The position numbers were made by a program, and so were the translations under genes. From NCBI GenBank assembly GCA_003514765.1, contig DOOY01000064.1, positions 1-12,895 on the forward strand: a stretch of DNA of 12,895 nucleotides. Reading direction: 5' to 3'. The notes under the pieces were generated by a model that was given only the letters and a program-made list of their open reading frames with translations, was not told the origin of the DNA and did no database searches. The stretch comes from Nitrosomonas sp. GTDB lineage: Bacteria; Pseudomonadota; Gammaproteobacteria; Burkholderiales; Nitrosomonadaceae. Position 1 is the first letter of the stretch. The number at the start of each line of letters is the position of its first letter. Positions 1 through 7,294 of this stretch are shown here, one piece after another.

Positions 1-524
1 GTTTCAGCATCAGGGGCCTCATCATGCACAGAAATACCCATGTCGTTGATCATGCTGATAATGCCCTCAATTTGTTCGGCATCCAGCATGTCATCAGGCA
101 GATGATCGTTTATTTCCGCATAGGTTAGATAACCACGTTCCTTACCCAGCACGATCAGTCTTTTTAGGCGCATGCGTCTGGCTTCAATATCCTGTGCCTG
201 CATACTTTCAGGAGATGCGGAAGCTGCAGATTCAAGATTGTTGAGTTGTTCTGTTATTGCCGCAGCTTTAGATTTTTTACCGACACGCGTTTTGGTTTTT
301 TTTAACGTTTTGAGTTTCGTATCTTGTGAGGCAATCATGGCATCGGTAATTTCAGATACAGTATTGTTTTTTTTACGTATTTTTTTGGCAGTTTCAGTTG
401 CTTCTGTATTTTTTGCAGTGTTTTGAGATTTAGCCTGTTTTAAATTTTCTTTTTTTTCTCCCGCTTTTGCGGTAGACTTTTTAACTTCTGTGTCTCTGGT
501 TTTGACTTGTTTTGTCTTTGACAT
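1..524 (-). CDS. rpoD: RNA polymerase primary sigma factor RpoD (sigma-70), N-terminal part, cut by window edge
   Basis: RpoD directs core RNA polymerase to housekeeping promoters. The start is the ATG at 524-522, and 174 complete codons are visible before the gene leaves the window. Residues about 117-174 match sigma-70 region 1.1: the stretches LIVLGKERGYLTYAEIND and MINDMGI resemble the E. coli protein closely. Ahead of it lie about 116 residues of low-complexity, basic sequence rich in Lys, Ala, Thr and Ser, with 23 Lys in the first 86 residues. E. coli RpoD lacks this tail, but K/A-rich extensions are known in betaproteobacterial RpoD. The start is supported by the absence of a later Met before region 1.1 with a better ribosome site, and by a strong promoter about 55 bases upstream. 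It is the last gene of the rpsU-yqeY-dnaG-rpoD series. Regions 1.2 to 4 are outside the window, so function rests on region 1.1 and context. Confidence 0.93.
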   Translation of the reverse strand, partial: MSKTKQVKTRDTEVKKSTAKAGEKKENLKQAKSQNTAKNTEATETAKKIRKKNNTVSEITDAMIASQDTKLKTLKKTKTRVGKKSKAAAITEQLNNLESAASASPESMQAQDIEARRMRLKRLIVLGKERGYLTYAEINDHLPDDMLDAEQIEGIISMINDMGISVHDEAPDAE

Positions 525-579
525 ATATTTAATTCCAGAATAGGATGTATTAATTAAAAGTATAAAAGGCAGGTGCTGA

Positions 580-608
580 ATTATATCAAAATTCTTACAT
601 GCTGACAT
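580..608 (-). promoter_or_regulatory. Predicted rpoD promoter, extended -10 type
   Basis: Reading the minus strand, a perfect TATAAT lies at 585-580 and is preceded by TGA (588-586), giving the extended -10 motif TGnTATAAT. Seventeen bases further upstream, ATGTCA at 608-603 matches four of six -35 positions. Transcription would start near position 573, leaving a leader of about 50 bases before the rpoD ATG. This would let rpoD be transcribed apart from rpsU-yqeY-dnaG, as known for the E. coli operon with its internal rpoD promoters. It is predicted by sequence only. Confidence 0.6.
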
Positions 609-626
609 TTTAGCTATCAATGTCAG
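602..626. repeat. Perfect 8-bp inverted repeat over the rpoD -35 element
   Basis: CTGACATT at 602-609 and AATGTCAG at 619-626 are exact inverted copies separated by nine bases. The left arm covers the predicted -35 hexamer of the rpoD promoter (603-608). No T-run follows on either strand, so an intrinsic terminator is unlikely. A protein-binding operator is the more natural reading, but no known regulator motif is recognised. Confidence 0.45.
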
Positions 627-786
627 TCGTGTATTGTCGGTGTTACCACGCTAAAAGCGGTATGACGTATTTGCTGAAAGCCTTAAAAATCGGCTCTTTT
701 TATTTTATTTGTTAATAACTTATCTCATCACATTGTGTAAATTTTACTAACTCCCGATCTGCCGATGGTGTTTTATAAATAGATGA

Positions 787-2565
787 TTAGTACATAGCCA
801 AGCGCTGAAGTTCGCGCTTTTCTTCATCTGTTAATAAACTCAGAGGTTTGCTGTGTAATTCTGTCATACGTTTCTTGTGCTGCATTTCCTGCAGCTTTCT
901 TACGGTGTCTGTAAATTCGGTTTCTAAATCCATGGCGTTGTTATCCCAATCGAGTATTTCACTTTCTATTTTCTCCAATCGCGATTGATAGGGATGATCT
1001 TGCAAATGAGTTACGATCGAAACTGTTGACGCACTGTTGACAATATCGGGGCTGTTATCCAGAAAATCAACCAGTATTCTCAACATGGCAAGCTCTTCAT
1101 TATTGTCGTTGCACTGTGTCAACAGCGCTTTATCCAAGCCAAGAAAGTATTTTGGATTATAGAGCAAAAGTGATATTAATCGGTGATAAAGCGATGTGGG
1201 CTGCTTTCTGGGAATATTTTTTTGCGCGTGTGCCGGGACGGATTGTTTTATCTGCAATAGTGTTTCTAATTCACGTTGATCCAAACCGCATAGTACTGAC
1301 AATCGTTTGAGCAGCATCAATGCCAATGCGGGCGCTTTAACGAGTTGTAATAATGGCTTTGTGTTACGAATTAATTTGGCGCGATCTTCATCGGTTTGCA
1401 GATTCAGATCACGTGACAATCCCCGCAACAAAAATTCCGATAGCGGCGAAGATTGCACAATTTGTTGTTCAAATGCTTCTTTTCCATTTTGACTGATAAA
1501 ACTATCCGGGTCTTCATTCTCGGGCAAAAAAAGAAAATTAATGGCTTTGCCGTCTGTTAATTGTGCAAGACTGTTTTCCAGTGCGCGCCAGGCTGCCTTG
1601 TTACCGGCGTTATCTCCATCAAAACAAAAAACAATTTTGTCGGAATGGCGCAGCAATTTTTGTATATGAGAACCGGTGATTGCTGTTCCCAGTGTTGCAA
1701 CAGCATAATCAATACCATGTTGTGATAGCGATACAACATCCATATACCCTTCCACAACGATCACGCATCCTGCGTCACGGATCGACTTGCGTGCAGAGAA
1801 AAGATTGTAAATTTCCTGTCCTTTCACAAATAAATCCGTTTCTGGCGAATTCAGATATTTAGGTTCACCTTGATCTATAACGCGCCCGCCGAAAGCGATG
1901 ATCTGTCCTTTCTGATTCAGAATTGGAAACATAATACGATCTCTGAAACGATCGTATTGCTTTCCGTCCTTACCGGCGATGATCAGGCCGGCGCGTGTCA
2001 GCGTTTGGTTTGTTTTCTCGGATTTGTAATCGGTAAAAAGCGCAGAAAGATGCTGCCAATCATTGGGCGCATAACCTAATCCAAAGCGCGCAGCGGTTTT
2101 TCCTGTAACACCGCGTTTTTTCAGATAGGCAATCGCTTTTTCTGATCGTTTCAGTTGTTCCCGGTAAAATTGAGTGGCTGCACGCATTGCTTCGAATAGA
2201 TCTTGCACAGTGCAAGTCGCTTCTTTATCTTGTTCATTGTTTAATGAACGCAAGTTTGCAGGTGTGTTAGATTGTTGTTCTGGAACCTGCATGCCAACAG
2301 AAGAGGCCAGGTTCTGGACCGCTTCAACAAAACTGAGGCCGCTGTATTCCATCAGGAAATTGATTGCGTTACCATGCGCGCCGCAACCAAAGCAATGATA
2401 AAACTGTTTGGTTGGACTGACCGTAAATGAAGGGGTTTTTTCGCCGTGAAACGGGCAGCATGCAACATAATTAGCACCCGCCTTTTTGAGGGTGACGTGG
2501 CGATCTATCGCATCTATGATGTTAATGCGGTTCAATAAATCATGGATGAAAGACTGCGGTATCAC
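787..2565 (-). CDS. dnaG: DNA primase DnaG
   Basis: DnaG makes the RNA primers for chromosome replication at the fork, recruited by the DnaB helicase. Numbered from the GTG start (592 aa), the N-terminal CHC2 zinc ribbon has C37, H40, C58 and C61 in the typical CPFHGEKTPSFTV and FYHCFGCGAHG contexts. The catalytic core carries RFRDRIMFPI near 206-215. The Toprim domain has EGYMD (272-276) and DGD (316-318), the acidic metal-binding residues. The last 150 residues or so are the poorly conserved DnaB-binding region. The start is uncertain. The frame is closed by TGA at 2580-2578, immediately followed by a TTG (2577) that would give MFRTVIPQ. The GTG at 2565-2563 gives MIPQSFIHDLL, the usual betaproteobacterial N-terminus, and is preferred. 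Neither has a clear Shine-Dalgarno site, which fits the low expression known for primase. It lies 89 bases after yqeY and 262 before rpoD. Confidence 0.97.
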   Translation of the reverse strand: MIPQSFIHDLLNRINIIDAIDRHVTLKKAGANYVACCPFHGEKTPSFTVSPTKQFYHCFGCGAHGNAINFLMEYSGLSFVEAVQNLASSVGMQVPEQQSNTPANLRSLNNEQDKEATCTVQDLFEAMRAATQFYREQLKRSEKAIAYLKKRGVTGKTAARFGLGYAPNDWQHLSALFTDYKSEKTNQTLTRAGLIIAGKDGKQYDRFRDRIMFPILNQKGQIIAFGGRVIDQGEPKYLNSPETDLFVKGQEIYNLFSARKSIRDAGCVIVVEGYMDVVSLSQHGIDYAVATLGTAITGSHIQKLLRHSDKIVFCFDGDNAGNKAAWRALENSLAQLTDGKAINFLFLPENEDPDSFISQNGKEAFEQQIVQSSPLSEFLLRGLSRDLNLQTDEDRAKLIRNTKPLLQLVKAPALALMLLKRLSVLCGLDQRELETLLQIKQSVPAHAQKNIPRKQPTSLYHRLISLLLYNPKYFLGLDKALLTQCNDNNEELAMLRILVDFLDNSPDIVNSASTVSIVTHLQDHPYQSRLEKIESEILDWDNNAMDLETEFTDTVRKLQEMQHKKRMTELHSKPLSLLTDEEKRELQRLAMY

Positions 2566-2654
2566 TGTTCGAAACAATCAAATAATGCCCGGCAATGTAT
2601 AACTAAAGCAAAACGCGGTTTCAAAAAATGATAGTAACCTGTGTCTGTTTTAAA

Positions 2655-3101
2655 TTAAACAGAAATTTTTGCTTTGACGCGTGCTGAAACCTTACCCATG
2701 TCGGCGCGACCTGCAAGTTTAGGTTTCAATATGGCCATGACTTTGCCCATATCCTGCATACCTTTTGCGGCTGCAGCTGATATGGCTTCATTAATCAACA
2801 CATCAACCTCCTCATCTGAAAATCCTTTGGGCATATAAGTGCTGAGAATGCTGATTTCATCTTTCTCGACGGCAGCCAGGTCATGGCGCTGTGCAGCCTC
2901 ATACTGCTCAATTGAGTCTTTGCGCTGTTTGAGCATTTTGTCAATCACAGCGACAATAGCTGCATCATCCAGCTCGATACGTTCGTCTACTTCCTTTTGC
3001 TTGATGGCGGCTTGTAAAAGACGAATGGTATCGCGCTGTTTAGTATTGCCTGCGCGCATGGCGGCTTTCATGTCATCAGTAATTTTCTGTTTTAAATTCA
3101 T
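2655..3101 (-). CDS. GatB/YqeY domain-containing protein
   Basis: This 148-residue protein is the stand-alone YqeY type, made largely of the helical domain also found at the C-terminus of the GatB subunit of tRNA-dependent amidotransferase. Typical features are the N-terminal MNLKQKITDDMKAAMRAG, the RLLQAAIKQKEVD helix and the C-terminal GRADMGKVSARVK. Its biochemical role is not established; a link to tRNA or amino-acid metabolism is only inferred from the shared domain. The ATG at 3101-3099 gives the family's usual length. A GTG five codons upstream (3116) also opens the frame, but it would add LIFT, which is not expected. It sits between rpsU and dnaG, a frequent proteobacterial arrangement, and a possible promoter lies in the 85-base gap behind it. 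Confidence 0.93.
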   Translation of the reverse strand: MNLKQKITDDMKAAMRAGNTKQRDTIRLLQAAIKQKEVDERIELDDAAIVAVIDKMLKQRKDSIEQYEAAQRHDLAAVEKDEISILSTYMPKGFSDEEVDVLINEAISAAAAKGMQDMGKVMAILKPKLAGRADMGKVSARVKAKISV

Positions 3102-3136
3102 GGTGAAAATTAACACATATCCGGCACAAACGCGAT

Positions 3137-3166
3137 ATTAAACTTAATGTATACAGAATGTTGCAA
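3137..3166 (-). promoter_or_regulatory. Possible promoter for yqeY-dnaG
   Basis: On the minus strand, TTGCAA (3166-3161, four of six -35 positions) is followed after 18 bases by TTTAAT (3142-3137, five of six -10 positions), about 36 bases before the yqeY start. No intrinsic terminator is visible after rpsU, so transcripts from rpsU may also read through. The region is AT-rich and chance matches are likely. Confidence 0.35.
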
Positions 3167-3186
3167 CAAAGTTATAAATTCGCTGT

Positions 3187-3399
3187 TTAATAGAGTTTGG
3201 GTGGTAAGAGTTGACTACGAAGTCGTTTGTAGTTACGTTTGACTGCTGCGGCTAATTTGCGTTTACGTTCTGCTGTTGGCTTTTCATAAAATTCACGTGC
3301 ACGTAACTCTGTCAGTAAACCGGTTTTTTCAATTGAGCGTTTAAAACGACGCATTGCAACTTCAAAAGGCTCATTTTCTTTGACTTTGATCGTAGTCAT
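3187..3399 (-). CDS. rpsU: Small ribosomal subunit protein bS21
   Basis: S21 is a small basic protein of the 30S subunit near the 3' end of 16S rRNA and contributes to initiation on natural mRNAs. The 70 residues match the family along their whole length: the start [11 protein letters not shown], the [11 protein letters not shown] helix, the invariant [14 protein letters not shown] segment and the final Leu-Tyr. The C-terminal tail is basic. The ATG at 3399-3397 is preceded by AGGAG at 3417-3413. That is 13 bases away, longer than ideal, while a weaker GGA lies nearer. It is the first gene of the macromolecular synthesis operon and is divergent from tsaD. Confidence 0.98.
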   Translation of the reverse strand: MTTIKVKENEPFEVAMRRFKRSIEKTGLLTELRAREFYEKPTAERKRKLAAAVKRNYKRLRSQLLPPKLY

Positions 3400-3457
3400 A
3401 AATATCCAGAATCTCCTATTAACAATTAAAATTTAATATAAAATAAGCTTTAAATAG

Positions 3458-3520
3458 TTGTGATAAGCGCATGTTCCTGGCTGCGCCCAGCACAATAAAA
3501 AGCCTTTAATGTTATCACAA
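3458..3520. promoter_or_regulatory. Inverted repeat in the rpsU/tsaD divergent region
   Basis: TTGTGATAA at 3458-3466 and TTATCACAA at 3512-3520 are exact nine-base inverted copies separated by 45 bases, within the 153-base gap between the divergent rpsU and tsaD genes. Each arm contains TGTGA, like a CRP/FNR-family half-site, but the 45-base separation does not fit a single dimer site. Reading toward rpsU, the right arm supplies TTGTGA, followed 17 bases later by TATTGT, a weak possible -35/-10 pair. A small CTGG/CCAG hairpin (3477-3490) lies between the arms. No promoter for tsaD can be named with confidence. Confidence 0.35.
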
Positions 3521-3552
3521 TATTTGACCTTCCTGTAGAAAACCATTTCCTC

Positions 3553-4578
3553 ATGATTATTTTAGGTATAGAAACTTCCTGTGATGAAACCGGAGTTGCG
3601 TTGTACGACACTGAACGTGGATTACTCAGTCATACACTTTATTCCCAGATTGAAATGCATAGCGAATATGGCGGCGTCGTGCCAGAGCTCGCATCCCGGG
3701 ATCATATCCGACGCATATTGCCGCTCATTAAAGAGGCGTTGGTTGTCGCCCGCTGTGAGCTTGTTGATATCGGTGCGCTTGCATATACGCAGGGGCCCGG
3801 TCTGGCCGGTGCTTTGTTGGTTGGGGCCAGCGTGGGAGCTGCACTTAGTTTTGTATTGAAAATTCCGGCGCTGGGGATTCATCATCTTGAGGGACATTTG
3901 CTTTCGCCGCTATTGTCCACGCCTGCACCGAAGTTTCCTTTTATCGCATTACTGGTGTCAGGTGGCCATACTCAATTGATGCAGGTTGATGGTGTCGGGC
4001 AATATCAATTGTTAGGTGAAACAGTAGATGACGCTGCTGGCGAAGCTTTCGATAAAACAGCTAAACTATTGGGACTGGGTTATCCGGGAGGCGCGGCCTT
4101 ATCGAGACTTGCCGGGCAAGGGCGTCCAGGACGATTTAAATTACCTTGCCCTATGCTTAACAGCGGCGATCTTAATTTCAGTTTCAGCGGACTTAAAACA
4201 GCGGTATTGACTCTAATAAACAAGCAGAAAATGGACCAGCAAGTACGTGCCGATATCGCGTTAGCGTTTCAGGAAGCTGTTGTTACTGTTTTAACCGAGA
4301 AATCATTGGCTGCGTTATCGCGTTCCAACTTAAATCAGTTGGTTGTTGCAGGCGGTGTGGGGGCAAATCAGCAATTGCGCCAGCATCTCGTTGAAAAAAC
4401 GGCTTTAATGGGCGCAACTGTTTTTTATCCGCAACTGGAGTTTTGTACCGACAATGGTGCCATGATTGCATTGGCGGGTGCGTTGCGATTACAGACAGCG
4501 GATAAAAAATACAGTATTTCAACGGGTAGCTTCACTGTTAGAGCCAGATGGAATCTGTCCCAAACAATCGTCGAATAA
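3553..4578 (+). CDS. tsaD: tRNA N6-adenosine threonylcarbamoyltransferase TsaD
   Basis: TsaD transfers the threonylcarbamoyl group from threonylcarbamoyl-AMP to A37 of tRNAs reading ANN codons, working with TsaB and TsaE in the cytoplasm. The 341-residue length is normal. The ASKHA-fold signatures are all present: ETSCDET (7-13), metal ligands H111 and H115 in [14 protein letters not shown] (135-142), [20 protein letters not shown] (155-174), [10 protein letters not shown] (208-217), [12 protein letters not shown] (265-276) and metal ligand D300 in FCTDNGAM. The start is the ATG at 3553, and no good Shine-Dalgarno site precedes it. It diverges from rpsU as in E. coli and converges with the ferredoxin gene, leaving 36 bases between their stops without a clear terminator. 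Confidence 0.98.
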   Translation: MIILGIETSCDETGVALYDTERGLLSHTLYSQIEMHSEYGGVVPELASRDHIRRILPLIKEALVVARCELVDIGALAYTQGPGLAGALLVGASVGAALSFVLKIPALGIHHLEGHLLSPLLSTPAPKFPFIALLVSGGHTQLMQVDGVGQYQLLGETVDDAAGEAFDKTAKLLGLGYPGGAALSRLAGQGRPGRFKLPCPMLNSGDLNFSFSGLKTAVLTLINKQKMDQQVRADIALAFQEAVVTVLTEKSLAALSRSNLNQLVVAGGVGANQQLRQHLVEKTALMGATVFYPQLEFCTDNGAMIALAGALRLQTADKKYSISTGSFTVRARWNLSQTIVE

Positions 4579-4614
4579 AGCGAGAATAAAATGTGAACGG
4601 ACAACAAAACCGGT

Positions 4615-4869
<255 letters not shown>

Positions 4870-4881
4870 TTACCTCTAAAA

Positions 4882-5361
4882 CTATTCTGCTATTTTATTT
4901 TGCAAGCGTTGCGCTACGATAGGATGTACAAATTTATCAGCTTTGCCGCCCAGCAAAGCAATCTCGCGGACTATTGTTGCTGAAACAAACATGTATTGTT
5001 CACTTGGTGTCATAAATAGCGTCTCAACATCCGGGTACATGCTGCGATTCATACCTGCCATTTGAAATTCATATTCAAAATCGGATGCGGCACGTAACCC
5101 ACGCAAAATGACTCTTGCATTTTGTTGTTGCAGGAATTCCATTAACAAACCCGAAAATGAAGTTACTATTACATTTGGGCAATCTGACAGAACTTGTTCA
5201 GCCATATAGACGCGCTCATCCAGCGTAAAGAAGGGTTTTTTTGAACTGCTGGCCGCAATGGCAACAATTACTTGATTAAAAATGCGTGCAGCACGGCGCA
5301 CGAGATCTTCATGTCCACGCGTGACGGGATCAAAGGTCCCCGGATAAATGGCTTTATCCAT
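4882..5361 (-). CDS. coaD: Phosphopantetheine adenylyltransferase CoaD
   Basis: CoaD transfers AMP from ATP to 4'-phosphopantetheine, the penultimate step of coenzyme A synthesis. The 159 residues carry the nucleotidyltransferase signatures: YPGTFDP (6-12), the (T/H)xGH motif as TRGH (14-17), [13 protein letters not shown] with the basic substrate-binding residues (86-98), and SATIVRE (127-133) in the place of the ISSTxVR motif. Length and motif order are standard. The ATG at 5361-5359 overlaps the end of rsmD by eight bases, and the ribosome site (TGGAT) lies inside the rsmD coding sequence, suggesting translational coupling. The rsmD-coaD pairing is widely conserved. Confidence 0.98.
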   Translation of the reverse strand: MDKAIYPGTFDPVTRGHEDLVRRAARIFNQVIVAIAASSSKKPFFTLDERVYMAEQVLSDCPNVIVTSFSGLLMEFLQQQNARVILRGLRAASDFEYEFQMAGMNRSMYPDVETLFMTPSEQYMFVSATIVREIALLGGKADKFVHPIVAQRLQNKIAE

Positions 5362-5920
5362 GGTTATCCAATACCGGGTGCAATTCCAATAACTGATAAT
5401 TCACTTTGCCTGCTTTTCCTTTGCGCCATATCTGCCACTGCTGATCGGGTATCCAGGGGATTCTGGTTTCAAGATAAACCTGTCCTCTTTTGGTGAGAAG
5501 CGGTTGTAACAGCGGCATTATTTCAGATAACAATTCCAGCCGGTAGGGCGGGTCAAGAAAAACAACATCAAATTGGCGCCTGTCAGAAGCTAAAAATACC
5601 GCTGCGTCCATATTCACCAGCTCAATCTGGTCTGCCTTTAATTTTTTCCTGTTCTCGAGTAATGCTTTATACACGATGCCGTCCGATTCTACCATTATCA
5701 CCTTTGCAGCACCACGCGAGGCCGCTTCAAAACCCAGTGCACCGCTACCGGCAAAAAGATCCAGGCAACGCATACCGTTCAGATCCTGGCCAAGCCAGTT
5801 AAACAGCGTTTCGCGAACCCGGTCGGGTGTGGGGCGCAAATCGGACCGATATGGAAAAGTAATCATGCGACTGCGCCAGTATCCGCCTATGATGCGAAGT
5901 TTGCCTTGATTGAGCGCCAT
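5354..5920 (-). CDS. rsmD: 16S rRNA (guanine(966)-N(2))-methyltransferase RsmD
   Basis: RsmD methylates G966 of 16S rRNA in the assembled 30S subunit, using S-adenosylmethionine. The 188-residue protein has the RsmD-specific [14 protein letters not shown] (29-42), the SAM-binding motif I as [14 protein letters not shown] (53-66), an acidic VES (77-79) at the end of the next strand, and the catalytic motif IV DPPY (123-126). The start is the ATG at 5920-5918, placed so that the N-terminal [11 protein letters not shown] matches the family. No strong Shine-Dalgarno site is seen. It lies 20 bases after the M16 gene and overlaps coaD by eight bases, so the three are almost certainly co-transcribed. 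Confidence 0.97.
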   Translation of the reverse strand: MALNQGKLRIIGGYWRSRMITFPYRSDLRPTPDRVRETLFNWLGQDLNGMRCLDLFAGSGALGFEAASRGAAKVIMVESDGIVYKALLENRKKLKADQIELVNMDAAVFLASDRRQFDVVFLDPPYRLELLSEIMPLLQPLLTKRGQVYLETRIPWIPDQQWQIWRKGKAGKVNYQLLELHPVLDNHG

Positions 5921-5940
5921 GAGAAATCGGGTATTTGATT

Positions 5941-7248
5941 TTATTGCGCCACTGCTCCAACAATCACAGTGACCATATTTTCTGGATGAATACGGCGTTG
6001 AAAAGCATCTTTGATTTGTGCCGTGGTGACTGTTTCAACCGCTTTTAAATAATCGTCCAGATAGGTTAAAGGCAGATTATAAAAACCGATCATGGCAAGA
6101 TATCCCAAGATTTTTTTGTTGCTGTCAAGTCTTAAGGGAAAACCACCAATAATGTTTTGTTTGGCAGCGATGAGTTCCTGTTCGCTGGGACCTTCTTCAA
6201 TAAAGTCTTTCAGTACGGCCCGTGTCAACACAAGCGCTTCTTCCGATTGTTCTTTTTTAGTTTGCAAACCGATTTGGAAAGGTCCTTTTTCTCTGAGTGG
6301 AGAGAAAAAACTGTAAACACTGTAAGCCAGTCCTCTTTGCTGGCGAATTTCTTCCATCAGGCGTGACACGAAGCCGCCGCCGCCCAGAATATAATTGCCG
6401 ACCAGGAGTGGAAAGTAATCGGGGTCGCTTCTGCGCATCCCGGGGTAGGCCAGTTGGATATGGCTTTGTGATGCAGGGTGTGCGATTTTTTTTATTTGCC
6501 CGATTGGGTTTTCGACAGGTGGAATATGACGGTCATTTGCATCCTTGGGAAGATTTTCTGTCAGTGATTCCGCAATTTTTTCTACTTCCTTTTTGTCTAT
6601 ATCACCGATGATAGCAACAACTGTATTGGGGGCAATATAGTGAGATTGGTAAAATGCAAGCAGATCATTTCGTTGTATTTTTTCAACTGTTTCGATCTCT
6701 CCGGCGTCATTTAATCCATAAGGATGATCGCCGTAGAGCATTTCCATCAGCGCGCGGTCTGCGATGTAGTCCGGTTTGGTGCGCGATTCTCTAATGCTTG
6801 CAATGATTCTTGTTTTCTCACGTTGCAGGATATCCTGTGGAAATTCCGGGCTTTGAATAATTCGGGAAAAAATATCTAGTGCCTGTTCACGCTCACGCTT
6901 ATTACTTAAAGTGCGCAGTGTCAATCCGGCGCGATCGGCATCAAAGTTTCCACCCAGTTGAGCGCCCACATCGGCGAATGCTTTGGCAATTTCATCTTCA
7001 GACAGACCGCCCGCTCCAAGATTCAGCAAATGCCGCGTCAAATTTGCAAGGCCGGATTTGTCAGGGCTGTTTCGACTGCTGCCCGCAGCAAATTCGATAC
7101 GAATATCCAGTATGGGCAGTTCATTGCTTTCGACAAAATAGACACGCGCACCGGAAGATGTCTGCCAGAATTGGATAGAAAGTGCGGCTGATAGCGATTG
7201 GGAATAAATGCAAATCAGGAAGACAAAAATATATTGCTTTATGTGCAT
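5941..7248 (-). CDS. M16B peptidase-family protein, exported, non-catalytic (R/Y) subunit type
   Basis: The 435-residue protein begins with a signal peptide (about 1-21: a basic start, the hydrophobic IFVFLICIY, then SLSA before the likely cut), so it acts in the periplasm or at the outer face of the inner membrane. Two M16 halves follow. At the place where active members have HxxEH, this protein reads N69-L-T-R72-H73: the first zinc His and the catalytic Glu are replaced, and only the last His remains. The C-terminal half keeps the glycine-rich loop (289-292) and the R305/Y309 pair in RGLAY. In M16B proteases one subunit carries HxxEH and the other R/Y, so this should be the non-catalytic partner, or an inactive protein. 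In Pseudomonas two such genes lie side by side before rsmD; here the upstream gene is ppc, 46 bases away. The catalytic partner must be elsewhere or absent. Confidence 0.93.
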   Translation of the reverse strand: MHIKQYIFVFLICIYSQSLSAALSIQFWQTSSGARVYFVESNELPILDIRIEFAAGSSRNSPDKSGLANLTRHLLNLGAGGLSEDEIAKAFADVGAQLGGNFDADRAGLTLRTLSNKREREQALDIFSRIIQSPEFPQDILQREKTRIIASIRESRTKPDYIADRALMEMLYGDHPYGLNDAGEIETVEKIQRNDLLAFYQSHYIAPNTVVAIIGDIDKKEVEKIAESLTENLPKDANDRHIPPVENPIGQIKKIAHPASQSHIQLAYPGMRRSDPDYFPLLVGNYILGGGGFVSRLMEEIRQQRGLAYSVYSFFSPLREKGPFQIGLQTKKEQSEEALVLTRAVLKDFIEEGPSEQELIAAKQNIIGGFPLRLDSNKKILGYLAMIGFYNLPLTYLDDYLKAVETVTTAQIKDAFQRRIHPENMVTVIVGAVAQ

Positions 7249-7294
7249 AAGATTTTTCTCGCGGAATGTTTATACATAATAAAGTGCTTGCCGG

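Noticed and set aside
172..426. 84-codon plus-strand open frame opposite rpoD
   Set aside because: It lies antisense to the lysine-rich tail of rpoD; its Val/Ser/Phe-rich translation is the expected shadow of that sequence and there is no ribosome site.
676..710. AGCC...GGCT hairpin followed by T-rich sequence on the plus strand, resembling a terminator
   Set aside because: Only four clean base pairs, and no plus-strand gene lies upstream. On the minus strand, where dnaG ends, the stem is not followed by a T-run.
2644..2663. TCTGTTT/AAACAGA inverted repeat at the end of yqeY as a terminator
   Set aside because: The stem is AT-rich and partly inside the yqeY stop region, and no T-run follows in the yqeY direction; dnaG follows closely.
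4579..4614. AAACCGGTTT palindrome between the tsaD and ferredoxin stops as a shared terminator
   Set aside because: The palindrome has no loop, so the hairpin would be weak, and it reaches into the ferredoxin stop region; a T-rich stretch follows but the stem is not convincing.
5354..5370. Two TTATCCA copies resembling DnaA boxes
   Set aside because: Each matches only seven of the nine DnaA-box bases, both lie in the rsmD/coaD coding overlap and its ribosome site, and no origin-like AT-rich or box cluster is nearby.
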